Source: Bacteroidota bacterium
GTDB taxonomy: Bacteria; Bacteroidota; Ignavibacteria; Ignavibacteriales; Melioribacteraceae
Direction: 5' to 3'
NCBI GenBank assembly: GCA_018829205.1
Contig: JAHJUE010000010.1
Coordinates: forward strand, 124,001-188,000
Length of the DNA stretch: 64,000 nt
Shown: piece after piece, positions 62,401-64,000 of the stretch
How the letters are laid out: each line of letters begins with the position of its first letter
How positions within the stretch are numbered: the first letter of the stretch is position 1
Translations under genes and position numbers: made by a program
The notes under the pieces: generated by a model
Databases searched by the model: none
The model's input: only the letters and a program-made list of their open reading frames with translations
What the model was told of the DNA's origin: nothing

Positions 62401-62718
62401 TTTATTCTCCGTAGAATTATTCAAAATATTTTTTGTGATTCGAATAAATATTTAACAGTTTTATTTATATGTTAGATTAGTACAAAAAGAGAGCCAACTT
62501 TAATTGTATTAAAACATTGATAATGTGATAGTGTAATTTGTATCTGTAATGAAATGATTGCAGAAATGAAACTAAAGAAAATATCAATCTCAGTTTTGCA
62601 ACCTAATATTAAATTGCGGCTGTTAAGTTTAAAACATACAGGTTATTTCTCATTTGCGTTTCAAACTAAATTGATATTATTATTGTAAATTAGTTTTAAT
62701 AATTTTTAATAATAAGAT
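62401..62718. other. Divergent promoter region upstream of the small-gene operon and the sigma-54 activator
   Basis: 318 bases with no gene seen. The minus-strand sigma-54-like element at 62481-62496 is the only notable signal. Confidence 0.5.
62481..62496 (-). promoter_or_regulatory. Sigma-54-like promoter of the small-gene operon
   Basis: On the minus strand it reads TGGCTCTCTTTTTGTA. The -24 part equals that of the ferredoxin promoter and the spacing is right, but -12 has GT instead of GC, so activity is uncertain. Confidence 0.4.
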
Positions 62719-64000
62719 ATGACTGAAAACCACATTAACAGTAAAGCCTTAGCTCCGGATGGAATAATTGCTATTAATAAAGAGCAAAAGATAATAGTCT
62801 TTAATGAAGCCGCTGGAAGAATTACCGGCTTCCACAATAAAGATATTCTTTCAAGGGATATAAATTTTTTATTCCAAAATTCAGATGAAAAAAAATCTTA
62901 TCTTTTAAGAAGTTTATTAACTGGAGAAATTTTTTCCAATATTTCTCTAACAATAACTTGTGAAAATAATAAAGATTTATTGACAACTGCTTCAATTACA
63001 CCTTTAACTCAGCCAAATCAAGGAGTTATAGGAATTATAATAGTATTCAGGGATACTAATGAAACACTGTCTCTTCACCATGCGCTTGCCAACAAGAACA
63101 ACGAGATTTTACATGAGAAAAATAAGCTGGAAACGATCTTTAATAGCTTGCTTGAGGGAACTTTTACTATAAACTCCGATTGGGAAATTACATCCTTTAA
63201 TAAGGCTGCTGAAGAGATAACTGGTTTTAGCACATCTGAGGCAATAAATAAAAAATACTGGGAGATTCTTCTTTCAGAAGATACGAAGCAAGATTCTCAG
63301 TTAAAATCATTTATAATTGCACATCACCCAACATTGCTCAGAGAAACTACAATTATAAAAAAGAACAGGAGTCGGGTTCCGGTTAGAATTAATTCAGCAC
63401 CGTTAATGGACATATCCGGCGAAAAAATTGGGCGCGTTGTAACATTTGAAGATATAAGCATTATTAAGAACTTGTCTGATCATATTGAAGAAAGATTTCA
63501 TTTTAATAATATTATTGGGCGAAGTAAATCAATGCTGAAAGTTTACAATCTTATGCAGAACGTTATTAATACAGATAGTACGGTTCTAATAACAGGAGAA
63601 AGCGGGACAGGGAAAGAAATAATAGCGCGTTCAATTCATCTTAACAGTGAGAGAAAATCAACCCCGTTTATTGCTGTTAACTGCACCGCCTTTGCAGAAA
63701 CACTATTAGAAAGTGAACTTTTTGGTCATGATAAAGGAGCTTTTACAGGCGCGGTACATACAAAACCAGGGCGATTTGAACTTGCCGGTGAAGGAACTTT
63801 ATTTTTAGATGAAATTGGCGATATTCCATTGTCTGTTCAAGTAAAGTTACTGCGTGTGTTGGAAAACAGGCAATTTGAAAGAGTGGGGGGCACTAGTTCA
63901 CTTGAGTTAAAAGCAAGGATAATTTCGGCAACTCATAGAGACTTAGAAAAAGAAATTAGAGAGGGTCGATTTAGGGAAGATCTTTATTATAGAATAAATG
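62719..64000 (+). CDS. PAS-PAS sigma-54 activator, incomplete at window end
   Basis: 427 codons are visible; the gene runs past base 64000. Two PAS domains (about 8-115 and 135-245) precede an AAA+ domain with Walker A GESGTGKE (293-300) and the GAFTGA loop (340-345). No receiver domain is present, so it should sense a ligand or redox state directly in the PAS domains, perhaps with a haem or flavin. The C-terminal DNA-binding part is not in view. It may be the activator for the ferredoxin and small-gene promoters. Confidence 0.9.
   Translation, partial: MTENHINSKALAPDGIIAINKEQKIIVFNEAAGRITGFHNKDILSRDINFLFQNSDEKKSYLLRSLLTGEIFSNISLTITCENNKDLLTTASITPLTQPNQGVIGIIIVFRDTNETLSLHHALANKNNEILHEKNKLETIFNSLLEGTFTINSDWEITSFNKAAEEITGFSTSEAINKKYWEILLSEDTKQDSQLKSFIIAHHPTLLRETTIIKKNRSRVPVRINSAPLMDISGEKIGRVVTFEDISIIKNLSDHIEERFHFNNIIGRSKSMLKVYNLMQNVINTDSTVLITGESGTGKEIIARSIHLNSERKSTPFIAVNCTAFAETLLESELFGHDKGAFTGAVHTKPGRFELAGEGTLFLDEIGDIPLSVQVKLLRVLENRQFERVGGTSSLELKARIISATHRDLEKEIREGRFREDLYYRIN

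Noticed and set aside
1-64000. tRNA or rRNA genes
   Set aside because: No cloverleaf with a GGTTCRAATC-type arm or rRNA-like stretch was found by eye.

Overview
The window looks like a stretch of a low-GC chromosome from the Ignavibacteria/Chlorobi-Bacteroidetes side of the tree. Support for this comes from three secreted proteins ending in a type IX secretion sorting domain with the YPNPFNP signature, a bacterial group II geranylgeranylglyceryl phosphate synthase, a YpdA-type bacillithiol disulfide reductase, a class II photolyase and a mitochondrial-type aconitase. The phylum call is inferred from these families; no rRNA or other marker gene is present. I saw no tRNA, rRNA or CRISPR array.

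1-26 kb is ordinary chromosome: tex, GGGP synthase, gmhA, a REP-associated tyrosine transposase (RAYT) bracketed by terminator-like hairpins, aconitase, several secreted or surface hydrolases (M61 and S9 peptidases, a GH13 amylase, a sugar dehydrogenase, a TonB-plug barrel), an EVE-domain protein, photolyase, ypdA, HU and an rRNA/tRNA methyltransferase. 26.3-32.5 kb holds a repeat cluster and then a potassium module: a small lipoprotein, an NtrC-type regulator and a sensor kinase in one operon, followed by TrkH/KtrB and TrkA/KtrA. Both transcription units start with an excellent sigma-54 (-24/-12) promoter preceded by similar upstream palindromes, so the regulator probably controls itself and potassium uptake.

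32.5-45.3 kb is an accessory island: an integrase remnant, a Xre regulator with an ImmA/IrrE protease behind a nested palindrome, an excisionase-type protein, a type I restriction system (hsdR, hsdM and an unusually long hsdS), two small proteins, a DUF4268 nuclease-like protein and a second RAYT. 45.3-49 kb carries a universal stress protein, a K+/H+ antiporter and a zinc alcohol dehydrogenase.

49-64 kb is a redox and one-carbon region: a flavin reductase, an AhpD-like protein, a Crp/Fnr regulator, a cbb3-type oxidase cluster with an unusual split of its haem c domains, a DGC zinc protein, a DinB-like protein, a crotonase, a ferredoxin with a sigma-54 promoter, and formate-tetrahydrofolate ligase. 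A compact minus-strand operon of small proteins follows. It includes Rnk, a DUF2179 membrane protein, a basic 41-residue peptide, a 49-residue membrane peptide and a FolE2-like protein that has lost its catalytic residues. The window ends inside a PAS-PAS sigma-54 activator.

The most interesting signals are the RAYT/terminator hairpins, GC-rich palindromes inserted in frame inside genes, the sigma-54 potassium regulon, the rearranged cbb3 oxidase and the dead FolE2-like protein.
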